A stretch of 64,000 nucleotides of DNA from an uncultured Bacteroidales bacterium (GCA_902790595.1 CADASL010000004.1:372001-436000), one strand, 5' to 3'. Positions 8,774 through 19,100 are shown, counted from the first letter of the stretch. The notes: a model not told the origin generated them from the sequence alone. A program made the numbers and translations.

Positions 8774-9904
8774 ATGAACAGGAAATCAAATTATTGGGGA
8801 ACCGGCCGCATCGGCAAAAGCATTCTGCTGTTTGCGCCAATGATGATGCTGATAATGCTAATGCTGCTTGGCAGCGCTTCGGGTGGCGATGCTGCAACGC
8901 AGATAGCCAGGCTCATAACCATAGCATTTTTCGGTGCAATGTTTTTTTTGATAATCTACACCGGCAAAACCGACAAATGGCGAGCCGTGGCGTTTATCGT
9001 GTCAGCCCTGCTGTTTTGTATCGCATTCATTCATAACTTGATACTGGAACGCGGCAGTATGACGTTTTCAAATGCCGAGGAACTCTCGTGCACAATTCCC
9101 TTCTGCCATATTGTAACCACAATGATGATTATTCCGGCAGCCGTCAAGCAAACAATTTTGTTTCCGGGCAGCCTTGTCGAAGGGTTCGCGTCAATATCGG
9201 CAATGTTTGTTATTGTGCTGTGTTTCAGCATTGTGCTCGGCCGCGGTTTTTGCAGCTGGGGTTGTTTTTACGGCGGTTGGGACGATGGCACAAGCCGCAT
9301 TCTGCGCAAGCCCGTCATTAAAAAAGTGAACAACAGTTACAAATGGTTCTCGTTTGCAATGCTGATTGTTATGGCTTTGTGGTCGGCTGAGGCGGCCGAG
9401 CCAACCTATTGCAGCTGGCTGTGCCCGTTCAAAGCTGTAACCGAAAACGAGCGCATCGTTGATACTATCACATTGATTAAGAACATAATATTCACACTGA
9501 CATTTGCCGTGCTGGTGGTGGTACTGCCACTGTTGACAAAGAAACGCATCCAGTGCGCGACATTCTGCCCGATGGGTGCTCTGCTGTCGCTGTTCAACAA
9601 GATAAACATTTTTGAGGTGAAAAACGACACAAGCAAATGCATCGGTTGCGGCAAGTGTGAGAAAGCCTGCCCGATGCTGGCCATCGAGAAGCGTTGTCCT
9701 ACGCTAACCTGCTCAAAATGCGGCAAATGCGTCGATGCCTGCCCCACTGGCGCAATGCGATTCCACATCAAAGGCACACCCATCGACAAGCACACCACAA
9801 TAGCCCGCACACTCTTTATTTTTCCGGCCTACACGTTTCTGGTAACTCTTTGCGGCGGAAGTGTGGCAAACGGATTGGCTCTCATCATTAACCTTTTTAT
9901 TTAA
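8774..9904 (+). CDS. NapH/CcoG-like membrane polyferredoxin
   Basis: 376 residues. Several membrane helices surround two conserved cysteine sites (GRGFCSWGCFYGG and TYCSWLCPFK) of the NapH/NosR-type membrane electron-transfer proteins. A third pair (CATFCPMGA) precedes two classical 4Fe-4S motifs near the C-terminus, CIGCGKCEKACP and CSKCGKCVDACP. A last hydrophobic helix closes the protein. It probably passes electrons between the quinone pool and a periplasmic or membrane partner. Neighbouring TauE/DsbD-like and small membrane proteins may be that partner. No reductase gene is adjacent, so the final acceptor is unknown. Confidence 0.82.
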   Translation: MNRKSNYWGTGRIGKSILLFAPMMMLIMLMLLGSASGGDAATQIARLITIAFFGAMFFLIIYTGKTDKWRAVAFIVSALLFCIAFIHNLILERGSMTFSNAEELSCTIPFCHIVTTMMIIPAAVKQTILFPGSLVEGFASISAMFVIVLCFSIVLGRGFCSWGCFYGGWDDGTSRILRKPVIKKVNNSYKWFSFAMLIVMALWSAEAAEPTYCSWLCPFKAVTENERIVDTITLIKNIIFTLTFAVLVVVLPLLTKKRIQCATFCPMGALLSLFNKINIFEVKNDTSKCIGCGKCEKACPMLAIEKRCPTLTCSKCGKCVDACPTGAMRFHIKGTPIDKHTTIARTLFIFPAYTFLVTLCGGSVANGLALIINLFI

Positions 9905-9910
9905 TTGATT

Positions 9911-10330
9911 ATGAAAAAGATATTATCAGTATTCGCATATATTTGGGCATCGCTCGGCACGCTCACCATTCTGGTGGCATTCATTGGTATGGGCTCTTGG
10001 CAGCAACTCTCTCTCAATCTTCCGTTTATGCGCGTCGACCCGCAATATTCGGGCGGTGCGGTTGTCGATTCGGTTGTCAGAAACAATCTGAAAATCAGCA
10101 TCCACGAGAATGTTTTCCCGGGTGTTTTCCGTCAGAGCGGAAACGGGTTTGTTCAAATCGATGTAAATCAATGTCCGGCCGACACAATCAGAATCGATTC
10201 CTTGTTGATAAACAATAAGATAACAACCATATCGGCGACGCCCGAAAAAGCCGAAGCCGATGGTTTTGAGATTGAGGATTTTGTTAAACTTGCCGACCGT
10301 TGGATTATCCGTCTGAAAATTGAAAAATAA
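9911..10330 (+). CDS. Small membrane-anchored protein of unknown function
   Basis: 139 residues from ATG 9911, six bases after the polyferredoxin stop, so translation is probably coupled. One N-terminal hydrophobic segment (VFAYIWASLGTLTILVAFIG) is followed by a mostly polar domain with alternating strand pattern (GGAVVDSVVRNNLKISIHE, then IRIDSLLINNKITTISATP). I do not recognise the family. The likely placement is periplasmic with one anchor. Operon context suggests a role with the redox pair upstream. Confidence 0.7.
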   Translation: MKKILSVFAYIWASLGTLTILVAFIGMGSWQQLSLNLPFMRVDPQYSGGAVVDSVVRNNLKISIHENVFPGVFRQSGNGFVQIDVNQCPADTIRIDSLLINNKITTISATPEKAEADGFEIEDFVKLADRWIIRLKIEK

Positions 10331-10369
10331 GTATAATTTCGCACTCAAACAATTTAAAATCATACAGAT

Positions 10370-11434
10370 ATGAAGAAACTATTAAAAATCACGGCTTTAA
10401 CGATTTTAGGATTGCTTGTTCTCGTCGTAGTCTGCGTTTGGGCGACTTTCGGATCGCTTGTAAAAGGCGCAATGTCGGTCCAGAAACTCGACGAGGGCAT
10501 TTATTATATGGAGTACCGCGGCGACGACGGTTTCGACGAGGTGTTGAAAAACGGTGGTTGCGAGAGTGCCAACGATTTGTCGGAGCACATCATCCGTTTC
10601 CTGTCGAAGGGCTACTACAGCTTGCCTGCCGCCAATCCGCAGAAATCGGATTACGGCTGCTCAACGCTCACCGCGCGCACTCCCGATGGCGGCGTTCTTA
10701 TGGGGCGCAACTTCGACTTTTATTCGGGCACCGCAATGATTCTGCATACATTGCCTAATAAGGGTTATGAGTCGGTTAGTACCTTCAATATCAATCTGTT
10801 TGGTTTCGGCGATGGCTGGCTGCCCGAAGGGTTCGCCAATCAGTATATGGCGCTGTCGTGCCTGTTTGTGGCCTTGGATGGCGTCAACGAGAAAGGTTTT
10901 GCCATTGCCGACCTTATTGCCGGCGACACGGCTGTGACCAATCAGCGCACCGACAAGCCCGACCTGACCACAACAATGGCGCTCCGCTACCTGCTCACCA
11001 ACGCCGCCTCGGTTGACGAGGCTCTGGAGCTGCTCCGCAGCATCGATATGCACTCTGATATTGGCGCGGCGCACCACTATGCAATGTCCGATGCATCGGG
11101 TCGTAGCGTTGTGGTTGAATATGTTGACAATCAGATGGTTATTACCGAAACACAGGCCGTTACCAATCACTATTTGTGCGAGCAGAAACGCAATGTCGGG
11201 CTCCTTCCGTTCGACAATCGTTACAATGTTCTGTGCGAGCAGTATAATCAGGCCACTGGCGTGATGACGCAACAGACACTTACTGAGGCCATTAAGTCAG
11301 TTTCACAACCTTCGAGCGATAATTTCTGGGGCACAATCTGGACTGCGGTGATGGATTTGTCGCACCCGTCGGTGACTTACTACTCGCGGCGGAATTTCGA
11401 CAAGCCGTTTAAGTTTGAGCTGGAAAGAAAATAG
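10370..11434 (+). CDS. Choloylglycine-hydrolase-like linear amide C-N hydrolase
   Basis: 354 residues. An N-terminal membrane segment (about residues 8-27) is followed by an Ntn-hydrolase domain. The likely nucleophile is Cys97 in DYGCSTLTART, followed by the MGRNFDFYSG motif that shapes the active site. The family cleaves linear amides such as conjugated bile salts, penicillin V or N-acyl homoserine lactones. Unlike classical bile salt hydrolases the Cys is not near residue 2, so the enzyme needs precursor cleavage or belongs to a membrane-anchored branch. The substrate cannot be assigned from sequence. Confidence 0.75.
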   Translation: MKKLLKITALTILGLLVLVVVCVWATFGSLVKGAMSVQKLDEGIYYMEYRGDDGFDEVLKNGGCESANDLSEHIIRFLSKGYYSLPAANPQKSDYGCSTLTARTPDGGVLMGRNFDFYSGTAMILHTLPNKGYESVSTFNINLFGFGDGWLPEGFANQYMALSCLFVALDGVNEKGFAIADLIAGDTAVTNQRTDKPDLTTTMALRYLLTNAASVDEALELLRSIDMHSDIGAAHHYAMSDASGRSVVVEYVDNQMVITETQAVTNHYLCEQKRNVGLLPFDNRYNVLCEQYNQATGVMTQQTLTEAIKSVSQPSSDNFWGTIWTAVMDLSHPSVTYYSRRNFDKPFKFELERK

Positions 11435-11503
11435 GCGCGTGAAGGTGTAAGTTTCAAAAGCTTAAACACTCAATCAGCGACACCAACCAAATCCAAAATC
11501 CCC

Positions 11504-11511
11504 TATTTTTG
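11504..11511 (+). promoter_or_regulatory. -7 box for mfd
   Basis: TATTTTTG matches TAnnTTTG and lies about 22 bp before TTG 11533. Any start codon at or before 11511 would fall inside or upstream of the promoter. Confidence 0.5.
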
Positions 11512-11532
11512 CCCCCGCAAAACGGCAGAATT

Positions 11533-14500
11533 TTGGAACCGACACAACTAATATCGGAATGGGAAGGTCACCGCGGCGTCAAGTCGCTGGTGCAGGCGCT
11601 TGCCGAGCGGCAGGCGGTGGTGTCGCTCAAGGGGCTCAAAGGCTCGTCGGTGGCGATGGTGCTTGGTGCGGCTTTCAGGCTGCAGCGGCGGCCGATGGTG
11701 CTGGTTGAAGCCGATATGGAATCGGCGGCCTACCTGTACAACGACCTGCAGACCATTCTGGGCACGGCCGACGTTGAGTTTATGCCGTCGTCGTACCAGC
11801 GGTCGATGGACCACGAGCGCACCGACAGCAGCAACATTCTGCTGCGCACCGACGTGCTTGGCAAGGTGGCGTCGGCGCAAAGCCCGATGATTGTGGTCAC
11901 CTACCCCGAAGCCGTGATGGAAAGGGTGGTCTCGCCCGAAAAACTGGCGTCGAACACATTTGTCATCAGCAAGGGCGACACGCTCTCGCACGATTTTCTG
12001 GTTGAGTTGCTGCACGATTACGGTTTCGAGTGCGTCGATTTCGTCTACGAGCCTGGCCAATACTCGGTTCGCGGAAGCATAATCGATGTTTTTTCGTTTG
12101 CCGATGAGATGCCGTTCCGTCTCGATTTCTTTGGCGACGATGTTGACAGCATCCGCACCTTCGACATTGAAAGTCAGTTGACTAAGGACACGCCCGACCG
12201 CGTCACCATCATCCCCAACATCCACGACCGCGAGATGGGCGACGTGCGGATTCCGATTACCGACTTTTTCAGTGATTCGACCGTTTATTTCTTTAATAAT
12301 CTGGCGGTTGCCATCGAGCGGATAAACACCATCTGCACAAACGCAGCCGAGCGTGCCGACGCCGAAACCATCTCGCAGATGGCGCTCAACGGCGACCAAT
12401 TCTACAAACTTGTGGCTACGCGGACCTACGGCGAGTGGGGCGGCAAGATGCTCGACAAGCGCGGCGTGCCAATCAAGTTCGACACCACCGTGCAGCCCGT
12501 CTTCCACAAGAATTTCGACCTGCTCGCGCAAACACTCGACGACTATACCGACCGCGGCTATCGGATTCATATTCTGTCTGACAATCAGGCACAAAACGAC
12601 CGTCTGACATCGATTTTCAAAGACCGCGGCATTCGGACAAAATTTGTTCCCGTGCTGAAAACCCTGAACGAAGGTTTTGTGGATAACGAACTGAAAATCT
12701 GCTATTTTACTGACCATCAGATTTTTGAACGCTTCCACCGCTACAATGTCAAAACGGGTTTCAACAAGCGCGAGTCAATCACTCTGGCCGAGTTAAACAA
12801 CCTGCACATAGGCGATTACGTGGTTCACATCGACCACGGCATCGGGCGCTTCGGCGGGCTGCAGAAAGTTGAAATCAACGGCAAGTATCAGGAATCTATC
12901 AAACTGATTTACAGAGACAACGACGTGCTTTTTGTGAGCATCCACTCGTTGCACCGCATATCGAAATACAAGGGCAAGGACGCCGAGGTGCCCACCATCC
13001 ACAAGTTGGGGTCGGGCGCCTGGCAGCGGCTCAAGGCCACCACAAAGAGCAAGGTCAAGGACATTGCAAAAGACCTTATCAAACTTTACGCGCAGCGCAA
13101 GGCGCAGAAGGGATTTGCTTTCTCGCCCGATACGTTTATGAATCAGCAACTTGAGGCATCGTTTATGTACGAGGACACGCCCGACCAAATGAAGGCCACG
13201 CAGGCCGTGAAAGCCGATATGGAGAGCACGATGCCGATGGACCGACTGGTTTGCGGTGATGTTGGTTTCGGCAAGACCGAGATTGCCATCCGCGCGGCGT
13301 TCAAGGCAGTGGCTGATAATAAGCAAGTTGCGGTGCTTGTGCCCACAACCATTCTGGCAATGCAGCACTACAAGACGTTCAAGTCGAGGCTGGCCGATAT
13401 GCCTTGCACGGTCGATTATCTGAGCCGTCTGCGCACAGCAAAAGAGCAGAAAGATGTTCTGGCGCGGCTCGAAAGCGGCGAGTTGAACATAGTCATCGGC
13501 ACACACAAACTGATTGGCAAAAGCGTGAAATTCAAAGATTTAGGTTTGCTGATTGTTGACGAGGAGCAGAAATTCGGCGTCGGCGTGAAAGAAAAACTTA
13601 AACAATTGAAAGTCAATGTGGATACGCTGACCTTGACGGCCACGCCAATTCCGCGCACTCTGCAATTCTCGCTGATGGGCGCACGCGACCTGTCAGTCAT
13701 CAGCACGCCGCCGCCCAATCGACAACCTGTTCTGACTGAGGTACATACGTTTGATGAAGGCATCATAAAAGAGGCCGTCAGTTTCGAACTGAACCGCGGC
13801 GGACAGGTTTTCTTCATCAACAACCGCATTGAGCAGTTGCCGAAAATTGCAGGAATGCTGACGCGCCTTGTGCCGCAGGCCCGCGTGATTACGGCCCACG
13901 GCCAAATGGACGGCAACACACTGGAGCAGATTATGCTCGACTTTATGGAGGGCAAGTACGATGTGCTGGTTTCGACGACAATCATCGAGTCGGGGCTCGA
14001 CATTCCGAACGCCAACACCATCATCATCAACGACGGCGAGCGCTACGGATTGAGCGATATGCATCAGTTGCGAGGCCGCGTCGGGCGCTCGAACCGCAAG
14101 GCTTTCTGCTACATTTTCTCGCCCCCGCCCGAGACACTCACCGACGAGGCGCGCCGCCGCCTGAAGGCCATCGAGGACTTCAGCGAGTTGGGCAGCGGCC
14201 TGAACCTGTCGCTGCAGGACCTTGACATCCGCGGAGCGGGCAATCTGCTGGGCGCCGAGCAGAGCGGCTTCATCGGCGATTTGGGCTTCGAAACCTATCA
14301 GAAGATTCTCGACGAGGCGCTTGTCGAACTCAAAGAGTCGGAACTCGAAAGCGAGGTGAAGAGCGGTCAGGCCGATGGTTCGCCTGCCGACACATCGGTG
14401 TTCGATGAGATTCAGTTTGTGGCTGATTGTCACGTTGATACCGATATGGAACTGCTCATTCCCGACAGTTACGTCGAGAACGTATCAGAGCGCATCAATC

Positions 14501-14886
14501 TCTATCGCCGTATCGACTCGCTGCAGGACGAGGCAGCCATTGCAGCCTTTGTTTCGGAACTGACCGACCGTTTCGGCCCCGTGCCGCAATCGATTCTCGA
14601 ATTGCTTCAGGTTGTGCGCCTGCGCTGGATAGCCGTTGGGCTTGGAATGGAGCGTATAATGCTGAAAAACGGCAAGATGACCATCAGTTTCGTCAGCGAC
14701 CAGAATTCTGTTTTTTACCAGTCGCCGCAGTTCACAACCATCATCGGCAACGTGCAGCGCTACCGCAGCACCTGCCAGATGCAGGAGAAAAACGGCAAAC
14801 TCGTGCTCTCATTCGATGGCGTGCGGACAGTAGAGAAGGCGCTGGGGCTTTTGCAGAAGTTGGCGGAGAAAAACGCGGTGGCGTAG
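11533..14886 (+). CDS. mfd: Transcription-repair coupling factor Mfd
   Basis: About 1117 residues from TTG 11533; a TTG at 11509 is also in frame but overlaps the -7 box, so I prefer the later one. Domains in order: UvrB-like N-terminal module, CarD-like RNA polymerase-interacting domain (HIGDYVVHIDHGIGRFGGL, about residue 425), superfamily-2 helicase with Walker A GDVGFGKTE (about 575) and DEEQ box (about 676), second RecA fold with SGLDIPNANT and QLRGRVGRS, and the C-terminal TRCF domain. It removes RNA polymerase stalled at DNA damage and recruits UvrA. Length and motifs are complete. Confidence 0.95.
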   Translation: MEPTQLISEWEGHRGVKSLVQALAERQAVVSLKGLKGSSVAMVLGAAFRLQRRPMVLVEADMESAAYLYNDLQTILGTADVEFMPSSYQRSMDHERTDSSNILLRTDVLGKVASAQSPMIVVTYPEAVMERVVSPEKLASNTFVISKGDTLSHDFLVELLHDYGFECVDFVYEPGQYSVRGSIIDVFSFADEMPFRLDFFGDDVDSIRTFDIESQLTKDTPDRVTIIPNIHDREMGDVRIPITDFFSDSTVYFFNNLAVAIERINTICTNAAERADAETISQMALNGDQFYKLVATRTYGEWGGKMLDKRGVPIKFDTTVQPVFHKNFDLLAQTLDDYTDRGYRIHILSDNQAQNDRLTSIFKDRGIRTKFVPVLKTLNEGFVDNELKICYFTDHQIFERFHRYNVKTGFNKRESITLAELNNLHIGDYVVHIDHGIGRFGGLQKVEINGKYQESIKLIYRDNDVLFVSIHSLHRISKYKGKDAEVPTIHKLGSGAWQRLKATTKSKVKDIAKDLIKLYAQRKAQKGFAFSPDTFMNQQLEASFMYEDTPDQMKATQAVKADMESTMPMDRLVCGDVGFGKTEIAIRAAFKAVADNKQVAVLVPTTILAMQHYKTFKSRLADMPCTVDYLSRLRTAKEQKDVLARLESGELNIVIGTHKLIGKSVKFKDLGLLIVDEEQKFGVGVKEKLKQLKVNVDTLTLTATPIPRTLQFSLMGARDLSVISTPPPNRQPVLTEVHTFDEGIIKEAVSFELNRGGQVFFINNRIEQLPKIAGMLTRLVPQARVITAHGQMDGNTLEQIMLDFMEGKYDVLVSTTIIESGLDIPNANTIIINDGERYGLSDMHQLRGRVGRSNRKAFCYIFSPPPETLTDEARRRLKAIEDFSELGSGLNLSLQDLDIRGAGNLLGAEQSGFIGDLGFETYQKILDEALVELKESELESEVKSGQADGSPADTSVFDEIQFVADCHVDTDMELLIPDSYVENVSERINLYRRIDSLQDEAAIAAFVSELTDRFGPVPQSILELLQVVRLRWIAVGLGMERIMLKNGKMTISFVSDQNSVFYQSPQFTTIIGNVQRYRSTCQMQEKNGKLVLSFDGVRTVEKALGLLQKLAEKNAVA

Positions 14887-14894
14887 ATGGGATA

Positions 14895-14926
14895 TTTTGC
14901 GGACGCGAAAATAATATCTATATTTG
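14895..14926 (+). promoter_or_regulatory. Promoter of the small-ORF/GNAT pair
   Basis: TTTTG (14895-14899), a 19-bp spacer and TATATTTG (14919-14926) give the best match to the Bacteroidota -33/-7 promoter in the window. The pair is therefore probably transcribed independently of mfd. Confidence 0.7.
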
Positions 14927-14951
14927 CATAAAAGATTAAAAGTCAATAGTT

Positions 14952-15140
14952 ATGGCAACAGCAATCAAAGCAATACCGACACTCAAAGGAAAAGAAGCAC
15001 GAGAGTTTCTTCTTCGCGCCGACGAAGTGGAGCGTAAATTTGTGGAGGCCGAACGCAACGGCAATGATACGTACAACCGCGACGAAAACGACTGCTGTGT
15101 GATGGCTCACACCATTTTAAGCAAAGCAGGAATGCTCTAA
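14952..15140 (+). CDS. Small protein paired with a GNAT enzyme (possible antitoxin-like partner)
   Basis: 62 residues, charged and likely helical (EAREFLLRADEVERKFVEAE). It is preceded by a strong promoter and followed 16 bp later by a GNAT acetyltransferase gene. I do not recognise a named domain. The small-first, GNAT-second order resembles antitoxin/GNAT-toxin pairs, but no ribbon-helix-helix signature is visible, so it could equally be an accessory or substrate protein. Confidence 0.65.
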   Translation: MATAIKAIPTLKGKEAREFLLRADEVERKFVEAERNGNDTYNRDENDCCVMAHTILSKAGML

Positions 15141-15156
15141 AATTCGTTGCGCGGTT

Positions 15157-15762
15157 ATGGCTTTTATCACCGACAACTGCACATTCTGCGAACTGACTGG
15201 CAGCGTACTTGCTGCGTGTCAACCATTTTCGTGTGGCAACGATGACCTTGATGATTTCTTTCGAAATGATGCCACACGCTATTCTCATTTCCTGATGGGT
15301 AAATCCTATTGTTTCCGACTGAACATCGACCCAACGAAAATCGTATGCGCTCTAACCGTATCGAACGACAGCATTCGTATTTACGACCTGCCGCGTAGTC
15401 GTCGCGATTATATGAAAAGTCTGACTCGTCACGAGAAGCCCTTGAGACGATACCCTGGTGTACTAATCGGAAGGTTAGGCGTAAGCCGTGAGTTCGCAGG
15501 GCAAGGTATTGGCAGCGAGTCACTTAAATTTATTAAAGGATGGTTCTTGTCGAGCAGCAACAAAACGGGTTGCCGCTTTTTGATTGTCGATGCCGTCAAC
15601 AATCCGATGGTCATTGCTTTTTATCAGAAGAACGGTTTCCAATGCCTGTTTTCATCTGAGGAGCAAGAATTTCTCTATACTGGCGGAAAGAAAGGTGAGC
15701 CCGTGGTGTTGGACACCCGCTTAATGTATTTCGACTTGCTTGAAATGCGCAAGCAATCGTAA
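15157..15762 (+). CDS. GNAT family N-acetyltransferase
   Basis: 201 residues. Acetyl-CoA motif A is seen as IGRLGVSREFAGQGIGSE (about residues 107-124), followed by LIVDAVNNPMVIAFYQKNGF, the usual beta5/beta6 region of GNAT folds with the YQKNGF ending. The N-terminus (FSCGNDDLDDFFRNDA) matches the layout seen in TacT/AtaT-like acetyltransferases that modify aminoacyl-tRNA. Toxic activity is not proven by sequence; ordinary small-molecule or protein acetylation is possible. It follows the small ORF by 16 bp and is surely co-transcribed with it. Confidence 0.78.
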   Translation: MAFITDNCTFCELTGSVLAACQPFSCGNDDLDDFFRNDATRYSHFLMGKSYCFRLNIDPTKIVCALTVSNDSIRIYDLPRSRRDYMKSLTRHEKPLRRYPGVLIGRLGVSREFAGQGIGSESLKFIKGWFLSSSNKTGCRFLIVDAVNNPMVIAFYQKNGFQCLFSSEEQEFLYTGGKKGEPVVLDTRLMYFDLLEMRKQS

Positions 15763-15939
15763 CACCACATTCTGATTTTAGTTTTTCAAGTTTACTGCCC
15801 GCAATGAGCAGTGATTGATTATTTTAATTACTTTAGCGAAACTAAACGATAACTGATTCGTTTAAAATGATTGTTATATAATTTGTTGAACTTTAAAGGA
15901 ATTGCAAAGAACAGACAAACAATAAATTAAGATAATATT

Positions 15940-16105
15940 AAAGCATAGGGCTTTTTCTTTCTTGTTGAGAAATTTGGCGATTTTAGATGTGAAAGAAATA
16001 AGAGCAATAAGTGCGCTTTGGCGTGCACTTGACTTATTTCGTACATCGCAGGTTACGCCAAATACCTTCAACAAGCGGGAGACAGTTGAGTTTCACGCTT
16101 TTTTT
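15940..16105 (+). ncRNA. Candidate structured small RNA with its own terminator
   Basis: No plausible gene lies between 15763 and 16198. Within this gap a long imperfect hairpin can be drawn: CTTGTTGA (15961-15968) with TCAACAAG (16068-16075), ATTTGGCG (15972) with CGCCAAAT (16056), GATGT (15986) with ACATC (16043), GAAATAAG (15995) with CTTATTTC (16033) and AAGTGC (16009) with GCACTT (16025). It ends in a terminator hairpin and T-run. A small AAAGC/GCTTT hairpin precedes it near 15939-15953. A 6S-like RNA or a palindromic mobile remnant are the alternatives. No clear promoter was found; a weak TACTTTAG lies near 15829-15836. Confidence 0.45.
16075..16105 (+). terminator. Intrinsic terminator of the candidate small RNA
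   Basis: GCGGGAGAC (16075-16083) pairs with GTTTCACGC (16090-16098) with one mismatch and one G-T pair, loop of six, followed by seven T (16099-16105). It lies about 95 bp before the BspA-type gene. Confidence 0.65.
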
Positions 16106-16198
16106 ATTGCCTGATGGAAAAGATTGATTAATCGTCGGATTGAATAATTGAAACAAAATAAATATTTAGCAATTAATAACTTATAAAATTCTACAACT

Positions 16199-19100
16199 AT
16201 GAAGAGGTTTTTGACATTGATTTTTGCCATTACGCTTGTGGGGCAGGCGTGGGCGGCGGCGGAAACGTTTACCATTGGTAACTTTTTCTACACAGTTACT
16301 GATGATGCCAATAATTATGTTTCTGTAAAGGCGGCAGTTGAATTGACAGGCGACCTTGAAATTCCAACAACGGTTGAAAACAGACGCATAACTTACACTG
16401 TCACAAGCATTGCTGAAAATGCATTCAATGGTTTTACAGGTCTTACTTCAGTAAATATTCCCGAAACCATCAAAAGTATAGGTAGCAACGCATTCCGCGG
16501 TTGTGTGGGATTGAAAGAAGTGACTATTCCTAACTCTGTCACAAGCATCAGCAATAATGCTTTTTCTGACTGTTACAATATTGAAACTTTATCATACAAC
16601 ACCAATGCTGTCGGTTCAATATTTAGTGGCGTAACCACATTAAAAACTATAAATATCGGGAATTCTGTTACAAGTATTACTAATAATGCATTCAGCAACT
16701 GTACTGCGTTGGCGACTATAACCATAGGCAATTCCGTTTCGAACATTGGACAATACGCCTTCTCTGGTTGTATCGGATTAAAATCCATAATTATTCCAAA
16801 TTCAGTTACAAGCATTGGTTATGCTACCTTTTCAGGTTGTTCTGCGCTAAAATCAATTACTTTACCATTTGTTGGAAGTAAGTGTTGTACTCCATCTACA
16901 AATCATTATAGTTGGGTGAAAAATACTAGTGGCTGGTTGGATTATACTGACTACAATGAAAACAATAGATGTTATAATTTGGGATATATATTTGGTAATA
17001 AATCTTATTCAGGAGGAACAGCAGTAGAACAAAAATATATGTATTATAGTACAAGTGATGAAGAATTTTCATTACAAAACTATACATATTATATACCATC
17101 ATCACTAAAAGAAATTGTAATAACAGGCAGTAACTATATACCTTTTGGAGCGTTCTCTTGCTGTACTAGTTTAAAGTCAATAACCATTCCTAATTCTGTA
17201 ACAATGATTGGAGAAAAGGCATTTTATGGTTGTACTGGACTGAAATCACTAACTTTTGGCAATTCTATAACTAATATTAGCTCTGAAGCATTTTACAATT
17301 GCAGTGGTTTAGTATCTATATCAATACCTAATTCTGTTTCCTGCATTGGTAAGTCTGCTTTTTATGGGTGCAGTAATTTAACTTCAATAACTATTCCTTA
17401 TGGCGTAACAAGCATTAATAGTTCTACATTTTATGGATGCAGCAGTTTAAAAACTGCAATCATTCCAAACTCTGTTACAGTGATTTATGACAATGCGTTT
17501 TATAATTGTAGTAAATTGTCATCAGTAACTATTCCTAATTCTGTTACAACCATTGGCGAAAAAACGTTTTATAATTGCGGCCTAAAATCGGCGACTATTG
17601 GCAATTCTGTCACGAGCATCGGTAGCAATGCGTTCCAAAATTGTAGCAATTTAGACAAAATTATATGGATGGCTGACGAGCCTATAATATTAAGTACCAA
17701 TCCCTTCCCTTGCGATACCATTTATGTGCCAACAGCCGCTGTTAGTGACTACAAAGCCGCAAATTATTGGAAGCAGCATTTGATTTTACCATTTGAAAAT
17801 GCGGTAGCCATAAGTGCCAACAACACAATGGGAACCGTTACGTGCACTGATGCTGGTAATGACAACACAACCATTACCGCGGTGCCAACAGAAGGTTATC
17901 ATTTTGTTAACTGGAGCGATGGAAACACTGATATTACTCGCGAAACTTCAGAAACAGAGCCAGGCTCATTAACTGCATACTTTGCCACTCATACCGAAAT
18001 TATAGATGAGGCTGTTCCTGCCACTTGCACAGCAACAGGGTTAACCGAGGGTAAACATTGTTCGGTTTGCGGCAAAGTGATTGTGGCACAGCAAGAAGTA
18101 CCAAAACTTGAGCATACGGTAGTTGTTGATGCCGCTGCTGTCCTTCCAACTTGTACAACTGCGGGCTTAACTGAAAGTTCACATTGTTCGGTTTGTGGCA
18201 CAGTAATTTCAGAACAGACCGTAATTCCAGCGTTAGGGCATACAGTGGTTACGGATGTGGCTGTCGCACCAACGTACGTAACGGGTGGTCTTACAGAAGG
18301 TTCGCATTGCTCGGTTTGTGGGCACGTAATTGTAGCGCAAACCGAAATACCTGCACTTACATTAACCGATACGGTTTATAGCGTTGATACAATATATGTC
18401 ATTCAGCGTGATACCATTTATAACATTATCAGCCAAAAAGATACTATCTTTAGCAGTACTACCGACACCATTTACACTATAGTCAATACTCGCGATACTA
18501 TTTATAGTATGCAGATTGACACCATATACAGTATAGTTACCAAGGTTGATACGGTTTATAATATTATTAATCAGGTTGATACCATCTTTAACATAGTCAA
18601 TAATTACGATACGATTTACAGCACTCAAATTGACACAGTTTATAGCATAATCACCAAAGTTGATACTGTTTATAATGTTATTAATCAAATTGATACGGTC
18701 TATAGCATAATCAATAATTGCGATACAATTTATCAGACTCAAATCGATACGATTTATAGTGTAATCACAAAAGTTGATACTGTTTATAATGTTATTAATC
18801 AAATTGATACGGTCTATAGCATCGTCAATAATTATGATACTATTTATAGTACGCAGGTTGACACCATTTATAGTGTGATTACCAAAGTCGATACGGTTTA
18901 TAACATTATTAATCAAATTGATACTGTCTACAACATCGTCAATAATTATGATACTATTTATAGTACGCAGGTTGACACTATTTATAGCGTAATCACCAAA
19001 GTTGACACGGTTTATAACATTGTCAATCAAATTGATACCGTCTATAGCGTTATCAATACCCGCGACACGGTATTTAACTATATCCATCAGATTGACACTG

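Noticed and set aside
14375..14563. Extra ORF inside mfd
   Set aside because: Out-of-frame shadow within the conserved TRCF domain.
18362..19087. Repeat-rich minus-strand frame
   Set aside because: It mirrors the DTVY repeats of the plus-strand gene; its Asn/Ile pattern is the complement of the repeat.
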